Source of the DNA: Byssochlamys sp. IMV 00236
Lineage: Eukaryota; Ascomycota; Eurotiomycetes; Eurotiales; Thermoascaceae
DNA: 31,029 nucleotides
Direction: 5' to 3'
Assembly (NCBI GenBank): GCA_001931875.2
Contig: MSJH02000309.1
Location: 1 to 31,029 of the forward strand
Below, one piece after another: positions 19,665-29,789 of this stretch. The number at the start of each line of letters is the position of its first letter. Position 1 is the first letter of the stretch. A program made the translations under genes and the position numbers. The notes under the pieces are model-generated. The model ran no database searches, was not told the origin of the DNA, and was given only the letters and a program-made list of their open reading frames with translations.

Positions 19665-21419
19665 ATGTCTAATATGGTTATTGCTTCTGCGCCTGGCAAG
19701 GTCTTAATAACAGGTGGCTACTTGGTTTTGGAACCAGAATATACCGGCACTGTTATTGGTACCTCGAGTCGTTTTTATACAGTCATTCAGCCAGGTGCAA
19801 ATGGTCTCATCACGGTTCGCTCACCTCAGTTTGACCATGCCAATTGGACATATGAAATTACTATGAGCACTACATTCGCGTTAAAAGCACAGTAAGAATT
19901 ATATTGTCTTTATTGAGACATTAGCTAATACAATCAATAGAGAAGTTGATAGTCCAAACAAGTTTGTAGAAACAGCACTTGCCTTTACTCTCAAAATCAT
20001 TCTCAAGAAACAAGGCATGGAAAAGATCCACGATAAACTTATGGCTGGTATGGATATCATTATTGTAGGCGACAACGATTTTTACTCTCAGCGTGCTCAA
20101 GTATATACAATGGATCTTGTAGCTATATAAAACTCACCTTTTTTTTTATAGCTTAAAACAAAGAGCCTTCCAAATACGGTCGAAGCCTTGGCCACGCTTA
20201 CTCCATTTTGTAAGACATATGCCACACTGGCAACTGTGCACAAGACGGGGCTCGGTAGTTCGGCTGCACTCATCACCTCCTTAGTCGCCGCTCTTTTGCT
20301 TCACTTTGAGATGATTGAAGATGTGACAACCGACAAGAATAAAAAGTGGGTCCATAACATTGCCCAGTTTGTTCATTGTTTTGCTCAGGGCAAAGTAGGA
20401 AGCGGATTCGACGTCTCTTCAGCCGTTTGGGGATCTCATTGTTACAAGCGATTCAATCCTGATATATTGAAATCTGTGATGGTAAACACTATAAAACACG
20501 TATATTTCAGCTTGAAGAATGACACACATTTGACAGGATAACCAAGTGGATTCTCAATTGCTCCTTAATACCTTGGATCCAGCCAATCAAAAGTAATCCT
20601 CAAAAATATTAGAGAGAGAGAGGGAGAGAGACAGTAATACTTATTGTGTGTTTTAGCTGGGATAATCAAGTGGTTCCACTCAAATTACCTCCTGGATTCG
20701 ATTTGTTATTGGCTGATATTGATGCAGGAAGCCATACGCCTACTCTGGTAAGCAAAGCATTAGCATGGAAAAAATCAGATCCTGAACAAGGTAAGCATGA
20801 AGAAAATGGTTATGTATATATATATATATGGCTTGGTTAATCATGTATATAATAAACAGCAGATGCACTGTGGAAAGAGCTTGGTGGATATAATCAAAAA
20901 GTAGAACAACATCTTCGCAGACTATCAGACTTGTACGAGCAAGATCCGGCCAGATACCAAAGTACGATCGATATTTGCTCTTCTCTTCATTCAAATGAAT
21001 GGCGTGTGTTGGAAGGAGACGTCGTGCACGAACTGGTGGGTTTGGTCGATGATTACCTTCATGTTCGGTCGCTTTTACGAAAGATGGGTGATGCATCTGA
21101 TGTACCCATTGAACCTAAAGAACAGACACGATTACTGGATACATGCATGCAAGTCCCTGGTGTTGTCATGGCAGGTGTACCTGGTGGTAAGTTTTTTCTT
21201 TTAAAAAAATGCAAGTATTAAACGATGAATATAGCGGGTGGATATGATGCTATCTTTTGTATCGTCCTGTCAGATGTTGCTAAACAAGAGGTGCGTAAAG
21301 TATGGCAATCATGGAAAGAGCTCAATGTTGGTCCTCTCTTGTCACAAGCTGACTCGAATGGCATAACCTGTCCCAAACTGAATGAGATCCCTGGATTATT
21401 TAATATCATTTCACAATAA
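19665..21419 (+). CDS. ERG8: Phosphomevalonate kinase (mevalonate pathway)
   Basis: Seven predicted exons: 19665-19891, 19941-20100, 20152-20481, 20537-20592, 20657-20790, 20860-21186 and 21235-21419, giving 472 residues against 451 in yeast Erg8. It phosphorylates 5-phosphomevalonate with ATP to 5-diphosphomevalonate, feeding sterol and isoprenoid (including trisporoid) synthesis. GHMP-kinase features: N-terminal ASAPGKVLITGGYLVLEPEY, the ATP loop KTGLGSSAAL (about 160-169), GKVGSGFDVSSAVWGS, and the C-terminal VPGVVMAGVPGAGGYDA, whose motif is split by the last intron. The protein is probably cytosolic; no leader is seen. Intron 4 contains a GA repeat (about 20609-20637). The gene converges on the CDC50 gene, with 187 bp between stops. 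Confidence 0.95.
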
Positions 21420-21606
21420 AAAAAAAAGCATTATTTATTATTCCAGAAAAAAAAAAGGTATAGTGTATAGCATTAAATATTTGCAAATGTGTTTGGGTGT
21501 ATTTAAGAATTTAATGGTTCACTTGTTGCCAGGATAAACGATCATGATCACCAAGTTTTCTATATATTAAAAGTATGTTATATCTCCTCTTACTTGTTTA
21601 TTTTTC

Positions 21607-22939
21607 TTACCTTGGTTTAAAGAAATGCCAGCCCAAGAAGAATACACCCAAGATTGCACATACACAGCCCATGACGATCCAAGCTAATCCCATAAAAGGA
21701 TTTCTATCACCAAGGAACGAGGTTCCTGTAAGTACGATTGATTTCTTGCCTCCATATAGACTTATGTCATAGTCTATCATATTTTTTTTTTCTTTTTAAT
21801 TCTGGTTCTTTATTTCTAATTTAACTTACTTGTCGTGACATTGATCTGATATATTCCGGGCTCCAATACACCTTCCCTTAATGCACCATACAACTTTCTA
21901 AATGTGGGATACCAACTCGTCCTCATCCAGACCTGAAAATGCTCATCCTCTTGTGGATGAAACATATTTTCTGGTGTGTAACCGTTTGGATATCTCTTTG
22001 CCCAGTTGGGTGGTGGAACAATCTTGGACAGATCCATCGTTGTTGTAGCCAGTCGCTTCTTGTCGGAGGGCCAAGCGATACCTGTTTCATCAAAATGAAT
22101 CGTGATCACCTCTTGATTACCGGGCGGAGCAACAAAGGTGACATTGTCAAAGGTATCTGGTTTTTATCAAACATCAAAAAACAAAAGACACTTTTTTTTT
22201 TCTTACCATTAAACATTGAGTTGGCGATCAGTCCACAAGGATAGTAAATCTGTCCTTGTGGGTTCACATCTATCGGAGCACATGAAGCTTTGGCCTCAGC
22301 CTCACTGATGATGTCTCCATGAAGCTGATTGTAACTAAGACTCTTTACATATTTACGATGATTTTGATAAAAGTTGGTTAGTTTATAATAAAGATAAATC
22401 GGTGCTTTCAACTGCATGGGAATGCTGAATTGAATAGAACATGTGCCGCCTATCAAGTCGTTGGCTGAAGGTGTATACCTATAGCTGGGTGCATAGACAA
22501 CTATATATAGAAAAAGGTTTGTTAGGCTCCATCTTTAATAAACACTCTCCTGCTTTACCTGTTGTATTTTCAGAAGTAAACTTGTATGAGAATAAATCAG
22601 GCGTTAGGTATTGAAATGAGCTGTTTTGTTTGTGACAATCGGTATAATCAATCACAATTTCATTCACCTATTGTGTGTCAGTGCTTGCTTTGTATTTTTT
22701 ATCATTCTCTTACTGTATCGCTTTCATATAAAAACAGGCCACCAAGAGGAGCAAAGATGATACCAGCGGCAAGTAGTGTTGGTAAAACTGTCTTGGGCGT
22801 TAAAAGTGGTTGCCAAGCCTTAAGTCTTTGTTGCTTAAATGCAGTATCTATGAGTTCCACAAATGTTAATTAATTATTGATGCTTTTTAACAACAACAAC
22901 AACATTACTTGCAGGCTTTCTACTCTTTGTTTCTGTCAT
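21607..22939 (-). CDS. CDC50/LEM3-family P4-ATPase (flippase) subunit
   Basis: Six predicted exons on the - strand: 22939-22909, 22847-22714, 22667-22559, 22500-22207, 22156-21830 and 21773-21607, giving 353 residues. The layout is typical: a short cytosolic N terminus, TM1 (about residues 30-50, [20 protein letters not shown]), a large Cys-containing exoplasmic loop with N-glycosylation sequons, and TM2 near the C terminus ([20 protein letters not shown]). Signatures include [30 protein letters not shown], the GIAWPSDK segment, [25 protein letters not shown] and [10 protein letters not shown]. The subunit is needed for ER exit and activity of phospholipid flippases in Golgi, endosome or plasma membrane. 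It shares a 103-bp divergent promoter with the DHHC gene. Confidence 0.95.
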
Positions 22940-23042
22940 GAGATGATGAACAAGAGAGAAAAAAGAAATAAAAATAAAAAAAGAGGAGAATATAAACGCT
23001 TTAAAGTTGTGTGACTCTACTCTTTCTCTTTTTAACTCCATA
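22940..23042. promoter_or_regulatory. Short bidirectional promoter between CDC50 and DHHC genes
   Basis: Only 103 bp separate the two divergent ATGs (22939 on -, 23043 on +). The segment is A-rich towards CDC50 and T/C-rich towards the DHHC gene, so each transcript gets a pyrimidine-rich leader. It contains a TATAAA-like ATATAAAC at about 22990-22997. Confidence 0.7.
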
Positions 23043-24370
23043 ATGTTGGAATCAATACCAGGAAAAATATTTGTTGTCGGTGTGGTATGCCTCATCTGCT
23101 TCATTGCTTACTCATCGCAACTATGTATATTTATTCCTGCTTACGAAACAAGCGATAGTATCCTGTTATTGGTTCCATTTAATATTTTGGTGCTATTTGT
23201 ATTTTACAACTATTATCTGGCTGTAACAACTGATCCTGGCAAGATTCCAACGAATTGGGTAAATTATAAACACCATGTCAATCTACTTGCCTATACCAAC
23301 GCTCATAAAGGAGCCTCCTTCTTCTTTAATAGCGCCCGTGATAGCCACAGAAGGCATTACAGGTCCAAGGTATTGCAAAACATGCAAGACATATAAACCT
23401 CCTAGGAGTCATCATTGTAGATATTGTAAGCGATGTGTGCTCAAGATGGATCATCACTGTCCTTGGATTAATAATTGTGTGGGTCATGAAAACTATGGCC
23501 ATTTTTTTCGGTTTATTATCTGTGTGGATTTAGCCTGTGCCTATGTCATTGCCTTACTGATAGGTAGAGTAAGGGCTATTATGGATGCGATCAGACATTT
23601 TCAAGCAAGTACATTGTATGGGTCTAGACAAAAAGGGATGTATTAACATGATCATAGTTTGATGCTGAGCCAAATACGTTTGTGATTGTATTTATGGTTG
23701 CCAATTTTGTATTGGCCTTTGTTGTCTTATTCGCAGTGGGCATCTTGTCTGGGTATCAATTTTATTGTTTATTGAGGAACCAAACTAATGTTGAAGCATG
23801 GGAAAGAGGAAAAGTAGAGACATTGGTAAGAAGAGGCAAGATTCTACCTGTGAGTAAATAGAGAACAAAGTAATATAAAGGACAAAATAATAAACATGCT
23901 TATAGGTAAATTATCCATTTGACATTGGAATCTACAAAAACATCTGTCAAGTCTTGGGTCCTAACCCTCTCCTCTGGCTTTGGCCACAAAGAGCCGTCGG
24001 AGATGGTCTTTCCTTTCCTGTCGTTTCAGGCACAGATCCTCGATTACCTTACTATTGGCCACCTCGAGACCCAGATGATTTACGACCGTCGATCTTTTCA
24101 TCTAAATACAAAAGACAGCAAGAAGCTAGGAGATTACTAGCCGAGAATCCAGATGCTAACGTAGATGATGAATCGGAAGGTTATTACGACTCAGGAAGCT
24201 TTATATCTGATAGTGACGAGTATGATGAAGAAGTGGGCATGAAGAACTTGACTGGCTTCTATGACATTTCGGCCACTTCTCCTGCACATGAACATAGTGA
24301 TGAAGAAAGGCCCCTAGCTTATTTTGCTAGGAAATCACACGGTAGTCCTGTAGAAAAAAAGCAGGATTGA
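23043..24370 (+). CDS. DHHC-type protein S-palmitoyltransferase (PFA4-like)
   Basis: Predicted exons 23043-23258, 23311-23604, 23658-23849 and 23906-24370 give 388 residues. Two N-terminal TM segments (about 6-32 and 41-58) precede the Cys-rich domain: [21 protein letters not shown] then DHHC at residues 119-122 and [12 protein letters not shown]. Two more TM segments follow (about 134-155 and 180-205), then a cytosolic tail with an acidic Ser/Asp stretch. It palmitoylates cysteines of membrane proteins. The short N-terminal cytosolic segment and the tail resemble the ER enzyme Pfa4, which acts on chitin synthase Chs3, but the subclass is uncertain. Exon 2 ends either at CAA|GCAAGT (a GC-AG intron) or at an in-frame GTAAGG donor after 23568, which would remove 12 residues. 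Confidence 0.92.
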
Positions 24371-25183
24371 TAACTTAAATAAATGATACCTTTTTTATAT
24401 GATGTACTCCCTTTTGTCGTCAAAATGATGCTGCAAGAAATTCGCAATCCCCTTTTTGCTTGATTGTCAATCAATGTTTTTTTTTTTTTTTGACTGTATG
24501 CAATGCAAAGTAGGGCTAACCGTCGCTCTCTGAGCATAGTCGTTGTACAACCTACATATATTTTATATAAAGAAGTAATTCAATCACACAATCATAGCAA
24601 TTGAGGTGAATACAAAGAGCATTGGGATCTTTTAGACACAGTATGATTTGTATATGACTTATGCTTACAGGTTCTTAATTTATAGTGAGAAGCTGCGGAT
24701 GACCTATTTGAAACGAAGCAGGCAAGGGATTGACTCTGCAATAGAAAACGCCCAAACTCAACTGAATGTTCTTTGTAGAAATTATTCGCACGTAATATAA
24801 GACCAACAACAGTTGTAAATAAAGCGCAGATGAATTGATAAGCAAGAGTCCGTCATTGTCATATTATCACGTAAACACATACATTAGTTAAAAGATATAC
24901 TTGGACAAGATGTTATTATTGTGAACACTGACTCCAGATGACTTTATATATGCAAGGTTTTTTAGTCTCTTACTTTAATGATCTTTAACAGTAACACAAG
25001 ACTTTATATGTCCATAGTAACAAATTCTGCTTCAACAGAAAATTTGACAAATTTTCAAAAGTTCCCACTACAGGAAATTCACACATTTCTTATCAATAAT
25101 TTCTATAAAAGGAAATTACAGTCTCTCTTTATCTTCATATCCATCTCTCTTTTTTTCTTTTCTTTTCTTTCTTTCTTTCTTTC
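24371..25183. other. Intergenic region before the adenylate kinase gene
   Basis: An 813-bp AT-rich spacer without a supported gene. It holds the palindrome TTGATTGTCAATCAA (24460-24474) followed by a 15-T run (24477-24491), and a long CTTT/T-rich leader (about 25147-25183) directly before the adenylate kinase ATG. An ORF from 24978 runs through this leader but is just T-rich sequence. Confidence 0.5.
24460..24474. repeat. 15-bp palindrome, copy 1
   Basis: TTGATTGTCAATCAA has 7-bp perfect arms around a central T. An identical copy lies at 30307-30321. Here a T-run follows three bases later. Confidence 0.85.
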
Positions 25184-26161
25184 ATGCTTTTACTACGCAA
25201 TTCTTTTATTCGAATCCATAAACGCTCTTTTCACGACTGCCCCATCAATTCTATTCAACCATTGCGATTATTACTTATTGGTAGCCCCGTAAGGAGCGCA
25301 TGATTAACCCCACATATTTCGATATGCTCATTTTTCAACAGGGCTCCGGTAAGGGTACGCAATCATCAAGGCTTGTCAAGAACTTTGGCGTCACTCATTT
25401 ATCTAGTGGCGACTTACTTCGTAAAAATATCAGAGAAGGAACATGGGTGGGTCAACAAGCAAAACAATACGTGACCGATGGGAAATTAGTCCCTGACGGG
25501 CTCCTGATCTCTCTTGTGAATAAGGAACTACTTCATATTGGCGCTACTGTTTGTATTTTATGTTTATTTTCTTCGGGCTTGCTTATATATATTTTATAGA
25601 ATTGGCTTCTGGATGGATTTCCGAGAACGATTGAACAAGCAAAGCAGCTGGATGCTTCTTTGCGTCAATTGATGCAGCCATTGAACTTGGTTATTCATTT
25701 ACAAGTGCCAGAAGAAGTCATTTTACAAAGAATCATGGGTAAGAAAGAAAAAAAGAAAGAAAAAAGATTTACAACTCATATGTGCGTATATAGATCGATG
25801 GGTTCATATACCTTCCGGTAGAGTCTACAATCTATCCTATAACCCACCTCGTGTGCCCGGATTGGATGATATCACAGGAGAACCACTTTCGAAACGATCT
25901 GATGATAATCCAGAAGTATTTAAAGTACGCTTGGACCAACACCATCGCATGTCAAGACCCTTACTGGACCATTACAAGGATATTGTTGTGAATGTCAAAG
26001 GAAATACAAGCGATGAGATATATCCTCAAATTGAAAGGGAAATTGTAAATAGATTAGGTATCTTGCCTGGGCATATCCCTGATGTCTCGCCTATTTCTGC
26101 ATTGAAAAAGGAAAAAGTGTATAAACAAGAGAAAAAAGAGCATCAAGCGAGCAACATCTAG
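25184..26161 (+). CDS. Adenylate kinase, mitochondrial AK3/Adk2-like
   Basis: Four predicted exons (25184-25288, 25342-25548, 25600-25738, 25794-26161) give 272 residues. It transfers phosphate between a nucleoside triphosphate (GTP or ATP) and AMP. The P-loop GSPGSGKGT (33-41) is split by intron 1 between Pro and Gly. Other motifs are THLSSGDLLR, DGFPRT, the LID region from DRWVHIPSGRVYN to DDITGEPLSKRSDDN, and VRLDQHHRMSRPLLDHY. The LID has no zinc cysteines. Residues 1-28 (MLLLRNSFIRIHKRSF...) are basic and hydrophobic without acids before D18, fitting a mitochondrial targeting sequence, so the AK3/Adk2 matrix enzyme is most likely. A Lys/Glu-rich C-terminal tail makes it about 45 residues longer than usual. 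A CTTT repeat precedes the ATG. Confidence 0.94.
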
Positions 26162-26312
26162 AATTAGAATTTGCACGCCCTGTGTCTATGTATATACATA
26201 TATATATATATATATATCTTATAAATAAAACGGAATAGTGGGATTATCATGATATATATGTGTGTATTGAGTGTATAATGTACAAAATAATGATTATATA
26301 GTAGTATGTAAA

Positions 26313-27693
26313 TTATGAAGCAGTAATGCGCCGGTTGCTGTCAATGATAACTTGGTCGCCATCTACTTCCTCCAAATCAGGCATAACAGATGCTTTGAGT
26401 AGACAAGGAAGACAACAGCCAGAGCAGCATAAAAGAAAAGACTACGATAACAATGAGTGATAAGTATAGGTGGTGAATGAATAACTTACAAAGATAATAA
26501 ATAGCGGAACAAATACATGCGACATGCGAACAAACACATATCCATCCAGTCGCCTTGCCACCAGTCCGACAAGAGCATAGACTAAGACACTGACGATAAC
26601 AAAGAGAGTCATACCAAACATGACTGTGATCTTTCCTTGATGCGCAATCTCAGGTTGTGGTAGTCTTGAGTATCTGTAGTACCTATAAATAAGCTCCAAA
26701 CCATACTTTAAGCCTACGAGATAAAAGGGAATAAACACAATGGCCCAAGAACAATGAATTATGTCGTCAGTACGTAAGGCGATCAGAATCAAGGCACAAA
26801 GTCTCAAGATGAATAACCAATACTGCTGGAACAGATAATAGGGAATCTGCTTTTGTTCTTGCACTGATACAATGGCAACACAACCAATGACTGAGTTCAT
26901 CGTGATATGAATCAACTGGATCCCTTCAAAGATAAAATACGGTATGAATACTTGGCATGCAGTCCAGCTGCTGAGAACCTGGTCCAATTTAAGCACAATG
27001 AAAATTTGAAAGAGGAGTAAAAGGGCGAAATTGATAATCCAGACGCCACGTTGCACCACCTTGGCTTGTTTTTCAAATCTCTTTTTCTTTCCAGCCTCAT
27101 CTTCTTCCTGCATCTTTTCATCTTTGCCTTGTTCCTTTTGGCTGGAAATAATAAATCGTACGAGGTGATAAAAGATGATGATATCGATGATCCACATTGG
27201 TATCCAAACTACTCTCCACGGCCACAGTACGAGTTCATCAATACGAACAGTCAAAAAGGCGAGAAATAGAATGAATAGTGTAAATAAAAATGAAATGAAA
27301 AAGAGAATAGTGCATAGCATTGATTCAACTTGAGGATCAAATAATGGATTCATGACTGTACCCATCATTTGTAAACCGAGCTCACCATATCGATCGTACA
27401 CTCTACGCTTTTGATCGTCTCCGAGTACTTCATAAGCATAACTGATTTCTTTAAACTAATGACCCAATCAGTTACTTTCTTTGTTACTTTTCTTTAAACT
27501 TACTTTATCTGCACTGTTTGGGTTTTTATCTGGATGATATTTTAAAGCTAATTTTCGATATGCCTAGAAAAGAAAATAAATAAAAATGATACTATAATAA
27601 TCTGTTTATTACTTTTTTAATTTCTTCTGGAGTGGCAGTCTTTTGTATGCCAAGCACTTGATACAGGTTATTATTACTGCTATGACCTTCCAT
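26313..27693 (-). CDS. J-domain protein fused to a TMEM185-like multispanning membrane domain
   Basis: Four predicted exons on the - strand: 27693-27613, 27563-27504, 27455-26490 and 26441-26313, giving 411 residues. Residues about 9-72 are a J domain (LYQVLGIQKTATPEEIKK, then AYRKLALKYHPDKNP with HPD at 37-39, then FKEISYAYEVLGD), which stimulates an Hsp70 ATPase. The rest has seven or eight hydrophobic segments starting near 93, broken by a highly charged loop (about 151-185, rich in Lys/Glu). Repeats of the W..VF.P pattern (WRVVWIPMW, WAIVFIPFY) resemble the TMEM185/Fragile-X-F membrane family. The last intron (GTAAGT, then TATCGTAG) restores a Cys-rich tail (CCSGCCLPCLL) and the ending SNRRITAS; without it the frame stops at 26442. 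Probably a membrane-anchored co-chaperone facing the cytosol. Confidence 0.88.
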
Positions 27694-27814
27694 GAAGAAA
27701 GAAAGAAAAGGGAAAAGGGAAAAGAGAAAATTTATTTTTGACACTTTTATTCTCAGACAAGTAGGAGAAAGACAAAGAATATCATTTTTGGTTATCCCTC
27801 TCTTCCTCCTTTTT

Positions 27815-29789
27815 TTAATCCACAATAAGCTTTTGTTCCAATACAAAAAATTCTTGGTAAAATACCTACAAAAGGATGCATTAATCTCCCCCCTGTTTCA
27901 TCTTACATATTTCATCTTACCCGTAAAAGATCAATACCATGTTTCACGTCATCAGTACCACCTGTTTCACGAATAGAATGCATACTTAGTTGAGGATTAC
28001 CAACATCAACCGTACGAAGACCGAGTTTAGCACTGAGCATAGGGCCAATGGTAGATCCACAAGGTGAATCATTGCGTACGACGAATTCCTATTAGAAATA
28101 AACGGGGTTAATATACAGTGCAATATTGGATATTTTTTTCTTTTTTTACTTGAATAGGAATATTATGCTTCTTGGCCAACTCCTTCAGTACCAAGCTAGT
28201 GACTGCAGTAGTGGCATAGCGTTGGTTAGCGTTGACTTTGATAACAGTGCCCTTGTGCATTTCAGGACGATGGTTTTCTTCATGTTTTTCCGAGTAATTG
28301 GGATGAATGGCATGAGCCATATCAGCACTAACAAGAATACTCTTGTGAATCGCTTCTTCAAATGCGGTACTAGATACCTCCTTGGTCGCATGAATCACCT
28401 CTGTATTGGCGAGTCTTTGTAAGGTGACAGGTAAAAGATTAGAGTCAGCCCCATGTGCAGTTTGAGATCCAATTTCTTCATTGTCAAACAGGGCAGCAAT
28501 GCGAATATTCGTGTCATTGTCAATGTCCTGTGCAGCAATCAAGGCCTTGATCGCACAGAATGACATTTCCAAGTTGTCAAGGCGGGGAGAAAAGATGAAT
28601 TCGTTGCATGCACCTCCAATGGTTGATTTCTGTGTGTCGTAGACAGCAAGTTCAAAATCACGGATTTGAGAAGCTAATATATGGTTTTGGTTATGAAAAA
28701 TACTTATTGTTAAAAAAAAAAACTTACGTTCAACGTTCATTTCTTTGGAAAGAATACGGATCAATAAAGGATGATGGCTGGCGTCAGCCTCGACGGTATC
28801 GTCAACAGTGTTGCCTGTCAATTGACTAATATAAGGTTACTTTTCGATAGTCGTAATAACAGTCCTTTTTTTTACGCTTTCGTGGCTGTAGCAAGGATGG
28901 GCGCTAATTGAACTTCTTTGTTGAATGTAAACTAAAGTATGGTATTTAGTAAAGAGAAATTCCTTATTTTTCTCATTTGCACATATATGTATATATATAT
29001 GTATTACCCCATCATTAGCAGTACGGTCCAAATGGATAGCAAGAGTAGGAATACGCAAAATAGGTCTATTGGACGACAAACGTCAGAGTACTTTTTTCCC
29101 TTTTAAAAAAATATTACCTATTGACTTTAACTAATGTGTGTTTAAAGGTACCATCTTTTTGCTCCACAAGAACACGACCAGCCACACTTAAATCTCTATC
29201 AAACCAAGAGTGCCTAAGAAAAAATTGGTTAGATTACTTTGTAATTGCTTCGATTGACATTGTTACCAGATACCACCACCATAAAGTTGAACACCTACTT
29301 CAAGATAACCGGACTTTTCTTTCTTGGATATAGGTTTCAACTACATCAGTCAAGTTAGTTAAACGATGCGTTATCAAATTATACCATTTACCTTCAAACA
29401 AGGCGAGTCCGTGTGCGCACCTACAATGGAAAATCCATTGCCGGGATTATACTGACCACCGACAACAAAGGCAACAATGGCGGAACTATTTCGTGTGAAG
29501 AAATACTTGCCATGACGTTCAAGCTTCCAGCTATCACGTTCCTTGATTTCCTTAAATCCTGCTTCAAGCAAGAGTTTGGCAGCTTCGTAAGTTGCATGAA
29601 AAGGTGAAGGTGAATTATTAACGAATTCGATAAATTCTTGAGCTGAAGAACGTGTGAGTTTTTCTTTTAATTCTTTTTCAAATAGTCAGTTTACCTTCTT
29701 TGGGGATCTGGAGGTCGTTCGCCTTAAAAGAGAGAGGCAGTAATGTTCATTATCTTATAATTTGTAAGTCTTGCTTCTGGACTTACCAT
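27815..29789 (-). CDS. Aspartyl aminopeptidase, M18 family (DNPEP/Ape4-like)
   Basis: Eleven predicted exons on the - strand: 29789-29787, 29722-29695, 29642-29392, 29340-29267, 29213-29118, 29065-29008, 28931-28876, 28825-28728, 28673-28150, 28088-27921 and 27865-27815, giving 468 residues; human DNPEP has 475. It is a zinc metallopeptidase that removes N-terminal Asp/Glu, dodecameric in homologues and, in yeast (Ape4), sent to the vacuole. Motifs include [11 protein letters not shown], metal ligands in [36 protein letters not shown], the catalytic Glu region [35 protein letters not shown] [13 protein letters not shown], and MHSIRE near the C terminus. Every junction keeps phase. The first coding exon is only the ATG. 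The stop lies 121 bp before the start of the J-domain gene on the same strand. Confidence 0.95.

Noticed and set aside
22874..23104. N-terminal extension of the CDC50 gene through an upstream in-frame ATG at 23104
   Set aside because: It would run through the shared promoter and into the DHHC exon; ATG 22939 gives the normal N terminus.
24978..25292. 104-codon ORF overlapping the adenylate kinase start
   Set aside because: It is the T/C-rich leader plus the first exon read in another frame.
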